Assembly: GCA_023435565.1 (NCBI GenBank)
Contig: JAEYRN010000052.1
Span: 3,391-67,390 of the forward strand
DNA from: Bacillota bacterium
GTDB lineage: Bacteria > Bacillota > UBA4882 > UBA8346
DNA: 64,000 nt
Direction of reading: 5' to 3'
The position numbers and the translations under genes are program-made. Positions 1-7,760 of this stretch are shown here, one piece after another. Positions within the stretch are counted from its first letter, which is position 1, and every line of letters starts with the position of its first letter. The notes below the pieces were generated by a model. The model had not been told where the DNA came from. It was given only the letters and a program-made list of their open reading frames with translations, and did no database searches.

Positions 1-209
1 CTGTCAGGGTCTGTCAATTTTTTTGTGTAAACTCCAAATATCAAGTTAAAATTGGCTTAACCCGTAACTTACTAAAATTGTTGATTAATGATTTATATGG
101 TAAAATGTTATTGTTTGGGTAGAGGGGACGAGGATTTTTTAGGGTTAAGATACATGAGTTTTAGGATAGTCAGTAGTTATAAAGAATGTTTTGAAAAAGA
201 AGGTTACTT

Positions 210-1106
210 ATGAAAGAATTACCGAAAAATGAAAGCGAGTTTAACCAAATGATGGAGTCTCTTGATGAGCAATTTAAAAATATGGGGATTCCCATTTATG
301 CTCGTGAATTACGTGCAGGATCAGAAATTTCTCGTATTTTTAATATAAAAATACCTATTGTTGGCCAAGAACAAGCAATACCCGGCGATTATATTGGAGC
401 AAGTTTATCTGGTCATATTACAAAATGGTATAAAGAACGTTATGGTGATAAGTTAATAGTTAGTTTTAGTCCTGGCCAAATAGTTGTATTAATTAGAAAA
501 GATCCATATCGGTTAACCCTACCAAGGATATATGGCCAAGTGTCATTGATCTGTGATAAAACTTTAAAAGTTTATCCTGAAACAGGAGTTTATAATCCTA
601 TATTGGGGAAAAAGATAGGAGTTTTTAATATTTTAAATACTATTGAAGGCTTGACATCAACATTAGCAAATAGATTATCTGAAAATGAATTAAAAGAGAT
701 AATGGATCTCTTTATAAAAGCCCTTGATACTTTTTATAAATTAGAAAAAAAAAGAGATTTGAAATATTTAATGGAGGCAAAAGCCGATTTTGAAACAGCA
801 GTTAATAATATACTTTCAAACAAGCCACAGTTTGGGCAATCGAAGTGGGCTTCTTTACAGTTTGTTGAAAAAATAATGAAAGGCTTTTTATTATATCATT
901 TGGATAGGATTCCATTTACTCATAATTTGACTGAGCTTAATAACCTGTTAATAGAAAATGGTATAGATGTAATCCCAGAAGAATTAATAAACAAAATCCA
1001 GTGTTCTCCCGGAATAAGATATGATGGTTCATTAGTTAATCAAGATAATGCAATAAAAGCTCATCATGCATCTATTGAATTAATATCTTTGCTTTTAACG
1101 AACTAA
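210..1106 (+). CDS. HEPN-domain-like hypothetical protein
   Basis: Encodes 298 residues. The N-terminal ~140 residues look beta-rich and are not recognised. From about residue 175 the sequence is helical and follows the HEPN pattern: a tryptophan/glutamine-rich helix with FVEKIMKGFLL, then a THNLTELNNLL segment resembling the 'p.tHdL..Ll' step, then RYDG and a final helix with KAHHASIELI. HEPN domains are common in toxins, abortive-infection RNases and nucleotidyltransferase partners. No clear Rx4-6H catalytic motif is visible, so ribonuclease activity is not supported. The ribosome-binding site (GAAGG) is weak. The gene is AT-rich and lies beside two other HEPN-like sequences, suggesting an accessory or defence context. 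The function is unknown; the domain call is inference from pattern. Confidence 0.6.
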   Translation: MKELPKNESEFNQMMESLDEQFKNMGIPIYARELRAGSEISRIFNIKIPIVGQEQAIPGDYIGASLSGHITKWYKERYGDKLIVSFSPGQIVVLIRKDPYRLTLPRIYGQVSLICDKTLKVYPETGVYNPILGKKIGVFNILNTIEGLTSTLANRLSENELKEIMDLFIKALDTFYKLEKKRDLKYLMEAKADFETAVNNILSNKPQFGQSKWASLQFVEKIMKGFLLYHLDRIPFTHNLTELNNLLIENGIDVIPEELINKIQCSPGIRYDGSLVNQDNAIKAHHASIELISLLLTN

Positions 1107-1142
1107 TATAATCACATAGGGTAAGTGGATTTCGATTTGTAA

Positions 1143-1301
1143 CCCGCGCATGAATATAGTGAAATTATAAGAAAAGCTGGAAATCAAGGCACCCATTCTG
1201 ATAAAGATTTAGATCTTCCAGCGTTTAGTTTACAAGATGCATGGGACTTATATGACCTTTTTTCAGAATTTTTTTTTGAAGTTTTTAGTAAACTACTGTA
1301 A
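1143..1301 (+). pseudogene. C-terminal remnant of a DUF4145/HEPN-like protein
   Basis: An open stretch of about 52 codons with no start codon ends at a TAA at 1299-1301 and is preceded directly by an in-frame stop at 1140-1142. It reads EYSEIIRKAGNQGTHSDKD and then an acidic/aromatic helix ending in FSKLL. The 'IR..GN...H' pattern followed by a helix resembles the end of DUF4145-type HEPN proteins. With no start or N-terminus it is best read as a decayed tail. It lies 37 bases after the previous gene. Confidence 0.45.
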
Positions 1302-1360
1302 TACAAAAAGCAAGAAAAGGATAATAGAAAGACGAAAATTAATAATTCATAAATTATAGT

Positions 1361-1590
1361 TCCTCCGGTATCAAGAGCTAAACCGGAGGATTCAGCATGG
1401 GGATATGAGTCGATGCAAATAAATACCAGATAACAAAATTTTCATGCTCCGGACATGTTTGCAGGTCACTGTTGCAACCCCGCCTCACTGGACTGTAATC
1501 GCTACCAAGGAGAAGGCATCCGGTGGTCTGGTTCGTCGGCGCCGTAAAAACGGCCATTAGACGACGCGTAAAGACCAGTGCATCGTGTAC
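1361..1590. other. GC-rich, highly structured non-coding segment
   Basis: This stretch is clearly richer in G+C than the AT-rich genes on both sides. It contains a perfect 9-bp inverted repeat (1361-1369 with 1382-1390) and nested complementary arms at 1486-1491/1575-1580 (CACTGG/CCAGTG), 1534-1538/1562-1566 (CGTCG/CGACG) and 1541-1545/1550-1554 (GCCGT-AAAA-ACGGC). The nesting could fold into one long branched hairpin on either strand. An open frame on the minus strand through here has no recognisable protein signal. It could be a mobile-element end, a decayed intron or an RNA; no known family is recognised. It fills most of the gap before the next gene. Confidence 0.4.
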
Positions 1591-1623
1591 TGGATTAGGA
1601 TGATATCCTCTGGAGGGATTCAA

Positions 1624-2523
1624 TTGCCCAAATTTTCAACTGGTTATATTGTTTCAACAAGTGAAATAAAGTCTGAAGAAGTCGTTGGTAAAAACTTCAG
1701 AATAATTTTTAGAGAATCCCTTAATGGAAAAGAAGTGGTTGTTGATGCTAAATCGTATACTACAGCAAAAAAGGTGTCCAAACTAATACATGCTTCTTTA
1801 ACCTTGTTATACAGCCATCCTTTGACATATAGTCCACCTGCTATACGGGAGAAAGATAATGATTTTGTTGAAGAAGGAGAAATTAGATTTTACTCGTGCT
1901 CTGAAATTGTCAAAGCGTGTGAAATTGCTTGTTATGCTTCTTTTAAAAGGAAACATTATTACTCACTTTTTAAATATCATTTAGCTTGTGATCTTCACTC
2001 GAATTATGTTATTGACTTAGATCCTAGAAGTAGTATTTATCATAGATTATCTCCTTTTCCAGATGATCATATTAGAATGGGATATTCAATTGTAATTTTT
2101 TACTCGGTACTTGAAGAATTAGGAGCAGAAATAAGAGCAAGTGCAAAAAATCCAAGTAAATTAGCAGACGGAAGCTGGAATCCTGTTGTAAAAAATGATT
2201 TGGAGAAGCGGCTAAAAAAATTAGGAATCAATATAGAAAGAAAAATATATTGGGAATTACGGAGTACTCCTACGAAAATTGAAAGAAAGAAAAAACTAAG
2301 TATTAATAATAAGGTTGAATGGGCATACGGATATGTTCGAGATTTAGAAATACCTCTTATTGAAGCTATTTCTATAATAAGTTGGATTAGAAGCTGTATC
2401 GTAGCCCATAAGGTTAAAGATATGATTGGTTCAATATCTATTTATAACGTTTCTAATGCAAATCATTTATCAAGAATTATTTTATTGGAGTCAATGGGTT
2501 TCCTTAAAGATTTATTTACTTAG
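1624..2523 (+). CDS. hypothetical protein, possibly HEPN-like
   Basis: Encodes 299 residues from a TTG at 1624, chosen because GGAGGG (1612-1617) sits 6 bases upstream; the reading frame is open further upstream but lacks a ribosome-binding site. The N-terminal third looks like a mixed alpha/beta domain. The C-terminal half is helical, with FYSVLEELGAEIRAS and a late helix WIRSCIVAHKVKDM that could be a HEPN-style R-x5-H motif. The product is not firmly assigned. It neighbours two other HEPN-like sequences upstream and an HTH protein downstream, which would suit a toxin, defence or mobile-element cargo role. Base composition is AT-rich like the first gene. Confidence 0.6.
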   Translation: MPKFSTGYIVSTSEIKSEEVVGKNFRIIFRESLNGKEVVVDAKSYTTAKKVSKLIHASLTLLYSHPLTYSPPAIREKDNDFVEEGEIRFYSCSEIVKACEIACYASFKRKHYYSLFKYHLACDLHSNYVIDLDPRSSIYHRLSPFPDDHIRMGYSIVIFYSVLEELGAEIRASAKNPSKLADGSWNPVVKNDLEKRLKKLGINIERKIYWELRSTPTKIERKKKLSINNKVEWAYGYVRDLEIPLIEAISIISWIRSCIVAHKVKDMIGSISIYNVSNANHLSRIILLESMGFLKDLFT

Positions 2524-2601
2524 AAGAGATAAAACATTCTTGACATTTGTCTATCATAGTCATATACTTTCTAATATAGACTAATTTATTCTAATAAAAA
2601 C

Positions 2602-2796
2602 ATGAAAGGGGGATTTAAGGTCGAGGAAATTCTAACAAAAGAAGAATTGGCAACCTATCTAAAAGTCACAGAAAGAACGATTGACCGACTTAGAAAAAAG
2701 GGAATGCCTTTTCTTAAAGTCGGCGATTCCGTCAGATTTAAAAAGGATGCCATTCTTAAGTGGCTTGAAGAAAATTCCCAGGAAGAACAAAAGTAA
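2602..2796 (+). CDS. excisionase-type helix-turn-helix DNA-binding protein
   Basis: Encodes 64 residues that match the HTH_17 (excisionase/MerR-like) family along their length: LTKEELATYLKVTERTIDRL is the helix-turn-helix, followed by the wing FLKVGDSVRFKKDAILKWLEE. Such small proteins are phage or transposon excisionases or recruit DNA to partner enzymes. No Shine-Dalgarno lies before the ATG at 2602; a purine run (AAAGGGGG) just inside suggests the true start may be a non-ATG codon a few residues later. The next intact gene is 0.5 kb away, so no partner can be named. Confidence 0.75.
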   Translation: MKGGFKVEEILTKEELATYLKVTERTIDRLRKKGMPFLKVGDSVRFKKDAILKWLEENSQEEQK

Positions 2797-2924
2797 AAGG
2801 AAGCCAGTCACCTTCGACAAGTCCCCGACTTCCTCAGTGAAACACCCCTTGAAAGGTATGCTTCTCTTACATTATAGCAGAAGACATAACCTCCTTCAAG
2901 GCGAACAAAAAGGAGGATTAATTT

Positions 2925-3231
2925 ATGTTAAAAAAGTTCAACCGATATTTCAAGGATTTTATCCTCAACCGGACGGAAGAAATCAGTAAAAAGATTTTAT
3001 ATAACAATAAACGCTACCGGGAACTAAACTTACAAATTATCGATCTCCAACACACGCTTACGGATAATCTCCCCCCTCAACTACAACCCTTGGTTAAACC
3101 GGTATGACGAAGCCGAAGCAGAACAAGACGGCATAGCGATGACGGCCATGTATCGACAAGGTTTTATGGATGGGGTAAAGTCCATAAATTTAATAATTAA
3201 ATATAGGAGAATACATAAAGAAAAAGTGTAA
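2925..3231 (+). pseudogene. DUF6809-like small protein gene, frameshifted
   Basis: A strong ribosome-binding site (AAAGGAGG) precedes ATG 2925. The first frame encodes about 48 residues of a charged helical protein and then runs to a TGA at 3105-3107 through an unlikely tail. The +1 frame continues sensibly (NPWLNRYDEAEAEQDG, then YRQGFMDGVKSIN) to a TAA at 3229-3231. The frames join cleanly if the six-C tract at 3071-3076 had five Cs. The rebuilt ~101-residue protein has the layout of small Clostridial DUF6809-type proteins, with a C-terminal 'F..GF..G' motif. The indel may be real decay or a homopolymer sequencing error. The family name is from memory of the pattern and is moderate. Confidence 0.5.
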
Positions 3232-3353
3232 AGAGATAGGAAAAAGGGTTAAAGTATTTACTGGAACATCTCAACCTTCATATTTATATTCCTGGTATTG
3301 TTTGCCTCCAATGAATATACTATAATTAAATTATAAACACTAGGAGAAACCAT

Positions 3354-4196
3354 ATGGAACGGCTTAATCCGTTAAATGACTATGCTTTCAAACAAATCAT
3401 GGAAAAAGACAATTTAATTGCTTTCCTAAATGCCGTTCTCGACCCGGATGATCAAAAAAAGTTGGTTTCATTAGAACTACTCGATAACAATTCGGAATTA
3501 ACCAAAGAAATGATCATCGACAAAACCGGACGGCTTGATATTAGGGCCAAAACAGCCGACGGGATGCAGATTGACATTGAGGTTCAAATCAATAATCAAA
3601 AGAATATGGACAAACGGACCCTGTTTTATTGGGGAAAGTTATTTCTGGAGGGAATCAAACAAGGGGAAGACTATATTAAATTGGCCAAGGTAATCACTGT
3701 TAATATTTTGGACTTTGATTATCTGGACATTCCCAAATTTCATTCTCAATATCACTTATGGGAAGACGGCGAGGAAAACTATCTCCTTACGGACTTAATC
3801 GAAGTTCACTTTATTGAGTTACCAAAATTCAAGCGGTTTAACTCAAAAGATTTGAAAGGAAATCCATTGCATCGATGGCTTAAATTTTTTGACAAAATGC
3901 TGCCGGAGGAAGAATTAAAGGAGTTGATAGAGATGGATAGCGCAATTAAAAGGGCGGAGAAAAAGCTTGAGTATATAAGCAGTGATGAAGAGGCATTGGC
4001 CTTGTATCGGGCGCGTGAGGATTCGGCGCATGAACGGGCTAATCTGATTTATACCGGAAGGATGGAAGGAAAAGAAGAAGTTGCTAAAAATATGCTTGCA
4101 AAAAATATGTCGCTTGATTTGATTGCCGAGATTACTGGTCTTTCGACAGAAGAAATAAAAGCTTTACAAGGGGAAAGCAATGATAAAACTCATTAA
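3354..4196 (+). CDS. Rpn-family recombination-promoting nuclease (PD-(D/E)XK)
   Basis: Encodes 280 residues, with AGGAG well placed before the ATG. The N-terminus (LNPLNDYAFKQIM) and the core GRLDIRAKT ... QIDIEVQI carry the aspartate and the E-x-Q of the PD-(D/E)XK nuclease fold used by the Rpn/YhgA-like 'transposase' family. Next comes the family's middle part around KRTLFYWGKLF and YIKLAKVITVNIL. The C-terminal ~80 residues are charged and helical and end in a small HTH-like element (MSLDLIAEITGLSTEEI). Family members cut DNA and stimulate RecA-independent recombination; they are usually free-standing and multicopy. It appears full length. Confidence 0.88.
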   Translation: MERLNPLNDYAFKQIMEKDNLIAFLNAVLDPDDQKKLVSLELLDNNSELTKEMIIDKTGRLDIRAKTADGMQIDIEVQINNQKNMDKRTLFYWGKLFLEGIKQGEDYIKLAKVITVNILDFDYLDIPKFHSQYHLWEDGEENYLLTDLIEVHFIELPKFKRFNSKDLKGNPLHRWLKFFDKMLPEEELKELIEMDSAIKRAEKKLEYISSDEEALALYRAREDSAHERANLIYTGRMEGKEEVAKNMLAKNMSLDLIAEITGLSTEEIKALQGESNDKTH

Positions 4197-4339
4197 TTTC
4201 TTCCTTATTCCAGCAACTTAATTTGGGGCTACCAACAGATCGATAACAACTTTTCCCGCATTGGATGAAGGTCTGTAAGTTCAGGAGTTCAAATCTAATA
4301 GATTAAGGCTAATTATTTGAGTAATGTTGGGAGTAATAA

Positions 4340-4374
4340 ATATCCGCCGTAGACTTAAACCCCGCGGCGGATAT
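4340..4374 (-). terminator. probable terminator of typA
   Basis: A 10-bp perfect stem (4340-4349 with 4365-4374, core TATCCGCCG) lies 29 bases past the stop of typA. On the minus strand it is followed by TTTATTACT, a short T-rich tail, so it fits a weak intrinsic terminator. The preceding plus-strand gene ends 144 bases away. Confidence 0.6.
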
Positions 4375-4402
4375 ATTGACATATAATTCAATTGAAACCC
4401 CT

Positions 4403-6253
4403 TTACGCAGACTTGCCGTCTCCTTGGTCCCGGCTCCGTTTGGCAGCCCGTTCCCGTTCGCTCCGGTCGAGGATTTTTTTACGCATCCGGATTGCTCCCG
4501 GAGTCACTTCCACCAGTTCATCCTCTTCGATATATTCCATAGCCTGTTCCAGGCTGAAAATTCTCGGAGGAGTCAAGCGAATTCCCTCGTCGGAAGTACT
4601 AGCGCGCATGTTGGTAAGATGTTTTTTCTTACAGACATTTACCTCCAAATCTCCTTCCCTTGAGTTTTCACCGACAATCATTCCGGCATAGACTTGATCC
4701 ATGGGGCGGATGAAGAGTGAGCCCCGTTCTTCCACATTATTAATAGCATAGGCGGTAGCCTCTCCGGTTTCAAAGGCAACCAGCGCTCCGCGGCTACGGC
4801 CGGGAATTTCCCCTTTCCAGGGGCCATAATGGTCGAAGAGGTGGTGCATGATCCCTTCCCCTTTGGTGTCGGTCAAAAATTCGGAACGAAATCCGATTAA
4901 GCCCCGGGCCGGAATTAGAAACTCCAGTTTAATATTGGATTCTCCGGCAGGCTGCATATTAATCATTTCACCCCGGCGGCTACCCAGGTTTTCAATTACC
5001 CGACCGGAAAATTCTTCGGGGATATTAAGGAAAAGCCTTTCATAAGGTTCGCAGAGTTCTCCGTTAATCTGTTTTAAAATCGGTTTAGGCTTCGAGATTT
5101 GAAGTTCGTAACCTTCACGCCTCATTGTCTCAATCAAAATTCCAAGATGGAGTTCACCCCGGCCGGAGACCTGAAAAGAATCGGAAGTATCGGTTTCCGC
5201 CACTTTTAAGCTGACGTTGGTTTCCGCTTCTTTCCAAAGCCTGCTTCGCAGGTGACGGGAGGTAATATATTTACCGTCCCTTCCGGCAAAAGGACTGTCA
5301 TTTATCATAAAAGTCATGGTCAAGGTTGGCTCGTCAACGCTTAGCAACGGTAAAGGAAGTGGATTTTCTGGGTCGCTGACGGTCTCCCCGATATTTACCT
5401 GGCCTAGTCCGGCTAAGGCTACAATCTCTCCGGCGATTGCTTTTTCAACCTCACGCCGTTTTAATCCTTCGTAGGTCCAAATTTTACCTATTTTAATGGT
5501 TTCAACCCGTCCGTCTTGTTTGCATAGCCCGACGATTTGACCGGCATTCAAACAGCCGCTATATATCCTTCCGATACCGACTCGGCCAACATATTCATCG
5601 TAGTCGAGAGTATTAATCTGAAGTTGGAGTACCCCTTCCGGATCGACTGCCGGAGCGGGAATTTCTTTTACAATCATTTCGAAGAGGGGCTGCATATTTT
5701 GGCCCGGCTGATGATGATCCAAAGTAGCCACTCCTTGACGGGAAGAGGTATAAATCACCGGAAAATCCAATTGCCAATCATCCGCTTCAAGCTCGACAAA
5801 GAGGTCGAATACTTCATTCAAAACTTCATCGGGACGAGCGTCGGGTCGATCAATCTTATTAATGACAACCACAATCCGAAGCCCAACCTCAAGCGCTTTC
5901 CTGAGTACGAATTTGGTTTGAGCCATCGGTCCTTCAAAGGAGTCAACTAAAAGAAGAGCGCCGTCCACCATCCGTAAAACCCGTTCCACTTCGCCGCCAA
6001 AGTCAGCGTGGCCGGGAGTATCGACGATGTTAATCTTGGTCTGGCCATAGGTAACGGCAGTATTCTTCGATAGAATGGTAATACCGCGTTCCCGCTCAAG
6101 ATCGTTGGAGTCCATTACTCGCTCGACAACCCGTTCATTTTCCCGGAAGATACCGGCCTGACGGAGGAGGCAATCAACCAAAGTTGTTTTACCATGGTCA
6201 ACGTGGGCGATTATGGCAATATTTCTCATGTTATCAATGGTCTTTGAGGTCAT
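4403..6253 (-). CDS. typA: ribosome-associated GTPase TypA/BipA
   Basis: Encodes 616 residues, the usual length for TypA/BipA, a translational GTPase of the EF-G class that binds the ribosome and aids 50S assembly and stress or cold growth. The GTPase motifs are intact: AHVDHGKT (G1, residues ~16-23), RERGITI (G2), DTPGHADF (G3) and NKIDRPDA (G4). EF-G-like domains III and V follow, then the TypA-specific C-terminal domain, which ends in a basic tail (KILDRSERERAAKRSRDQ). The start could also be the Met before RNIAIIAHVDHG, 8 residues in; neither has a strong ribosome-binding site. It is monocistronic, with a terminator-like hairpin after the stop. Confidence 0.97.
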   Translation of the reverse strand: MTSKTIDNMRNIAIIAHVDHGKTTLVDCLLRQAGIFRENERVVERVMDSNDLERERGITILSKNTAVTYGQTKINIVDTPGHADFGGEVERVLRMVDGALLLVDSFEGPMAQTKFVLRKALEVGLRIVVVINKIDRPDARPDEVLNEVFDLFVELEADDWQLDFPVIYTSSRQGVATLDHHQPGQNMQPLFEMIVKEIPAPAVDPEGVLQLQINTLDYDEYVGRVGIGRIYSGCLNAGQIVGLCKQDGRVETIKIGKIWTYEGLKRREVEKAIAGEIVALAGLGQVNIGETVSDPENPLPLPLLSVDEPTLTMTFMINDSPFAGRDGKYITSRHLRSRLWKEAETNVSLKVAETDTSDSFQVSGRGELHLGILIETMRREGYELQISKPKPILKQINGELCEPYERLFLNIPEEFSGRVIENLGSRRGEMINMQPAGESNIKLEFLIPARGLIGFRSEFLTDTKGEGIMHHLFDHYGPWKGEIPGRSRGALVAFETGEATAYAINNVEERGSLFIRPMDQVYAGMIVGENSREGDLEVNVCKKKHLTNMRASTSDEGIRLTPPRIFSLEQAMEYIEEDELVEVTPGAIRMRKKILDRSERERAAKRSRDQGDGKSA

Positions 6254-6479
6254 TCTTGTTCACCATACTTTCTATATTTAAACAGTAAATTAGTTCAAAA
6301 TAAAACGTATCATTTTATAATGATTTAAATCCACACAAATATTAATTAAATCATGGTTGGGTTAGGAATGCAAGAGGAAGAAATAAAAATTAACTGGGGT
6401 TTAAGATATTAAGTAGAGGAGATTGGGGGCTATTGTAAAAGAAACACAAAGGAATGCCCTCATCACCACGGCAAAAAAG

Positions 6480-7760
6480 CTACTTTTGCGACAGCCCCTG
6501 CCCATTTAAGATTACCTTATCAAAGGGTTCAATCTTAGCCGACCCGAATCTTTTTTTAACTTTAGCCGTTACTTTATCATTTTCGGGGTAAAGTTCGATT
6601 TCGGCAATAGGGGATAAATCATTGCCGTTTTTATAGATTTGAGCAGTTTCTCCTTTAGTCACGGAATAATCTCTGTTTAGATAGATAATCAGCTGGGAGG
6701 AACCGCGGGCATCAAGTACAAATCCGGCAACATTGCTGCTCTGGGTCAAATAACTCATGGCATACTCAAAATTATCAGCTTTTGATTTCTTTTGAATAGT
6801 TAAATCAACCAATCTTCCACAGAGAGCCTCGTAATCATTAATAATTGAGGAAGAAAGTTGTTCCAATCTTTTAAGAGCTAACGGAATCGAATTAATAAAA
6901 TCAATTTCTTGGAGGTTTTCAATAATAATTGTTTGATTTTTAATTTTTTGACGTAGGTTATCAATCTCTTGATTACTGACAATACCTTCACTCTGAAGTT
7001 TTTTAACGTAACTGTTCCAGGAGCCCCTAATTGTAACATCAAAATTGGAATCAAGGACAGTGGCAATTTCTCCTTTAGAAAAGGTCGGGTTATATCGTTC
7101 AATCAAGCGTTCAAGATCCTTTTCAAATTCGGTTCTTAATTTCGTGATTTTTGCTTCGTAGCTTTCGGTTATTTTTTGAATATCGTCAGCTTTTTTTTGA
7201 TTCAATTTTTGATAATCTTCAACCATCTTCTCTGTTTCGCGGGTGCTTTTTTCATTGCGTTTTTTTTCGCTGGCAACCGTTTTTTCAAGGTTTTTAAGAG
7301 CTTTTTTATTTGATTTAACTTCAGCTTTATATTCCACTTCGAGTTTTTGTAATTTTTCATTCAGTTCCGCCATTGCTTTGCGTTGTTCTTCAGGAGTCAA
7401 TTTACGAATCTGCGCTAAGCTATCAGCTTTAACTTTCTCCAATTCTTTTTGGAGCTGAACTAATTTTTGTTCATTTTCTTTCTTTTGTTCCAATAGCTCC
7501 ATTAAGTTAAATTGCTTAAATTCGGCAATGTTAACTTCGACCCGCTTACTTTTTTGTTCTTCCATGAAAGTAAGCAAATAAACCCCAGCCCCAATGATAA
7601 AGGCATATAATAAGACCATTGCGTAAACTAGCAAACTTTTATTTCGTTTACTCTTGGCAAATTCATCAGGTAAAGAATAGATCTCCGGTTTAGTTTTTTT
7701 AGTTAAAAGTGCATCATTTAAAAAGGTTTCTTTTACTTTTTCTAAATTATAGTTATTCAT
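6480..7760 (-). CDS. single-pass membrane protein with long coiled coil
   Basis: Encodes 426 residues from the ATG at 7760, which overlaps the stop of the upstream cyclase gene (ATGA), so the two are probably translationally coupled; upstream in-frame starts (to 7802) lack ribosome-binding sites. A short cytoplasmic N-terminus is followed by a transmembrane helix (about residues 43-65, SLLVYAMVLLYAFIIGAGVY). Then comes a long lysine/glutamate-rich coiled coil (about 70-230), a helical middle and a C-terminal beta-rich domain of about 80 residues. No known family is recognised. Its coupling to the cyclase suggests a structural or sensory partner. The orientation predicts the coiled coil lies outside the membrane, but this is inference. 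Confidence 0.7.
   Translation of the reverse strand: MNNYNLEKVKETFLNDALLTKKTKPEIYSLPDEFAKSKRNKSLLVYAMVLLYAFIIGAGVYLLTFMEEQKSKRVEVNIAEFKQFNLMELLEQKKENEQKLVQLQKELEKVKADSLAQIRKLTPEEQRKAMAELNEKLQKLEVEYKAEVKSNKKALKNLEKTVASEKKRNEKSTRETEKMVEDYQKLNQKKADDIQKITESYEAKITKLRTEFEKDLERLIERYNPTFSKGEIATVLDSNFDVTIRGSWNSYVKKLQSEGIVSNQEIDNLRQKIKNQTIIIENLQEIDFINSIPLALKRLEQLSSSIINDYEALCGRLVDLTIQKKSKADNFEYAMSYLTQSSNVAGFVLDARGSSQLIIYLNRDYSVTKGETAQIYKNGNDLSPIAEIELYPENDKVTAKVKKRFGSAKIEPFDKVILNGQGLSQK

Noticed and set aside
1..40. Sequence GTCTGTCAATTTTTTTGTG near position 10 resembling the end of an IS256-type element
   Set aside because: No matching inverted copy or transposase is in the window; the resemblance is from memory only.
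1361..1590. 3' part of a group II intron (domain V) or an integron attC site
   Set aside because: No GAGCCGU-type domain V sequence and no attC core sites could be found.
1378..1623. Open frame of 81 codons on the minus strand
   Set aside because: It reads through the GC-rich structured segment, has no domain signal and lacks a ribosome-binding site.
4392..4691. Plus-strand frames across the 3' end of typA
   Set aside because: They are antisense shadows of a well-conserved GTPase gene.
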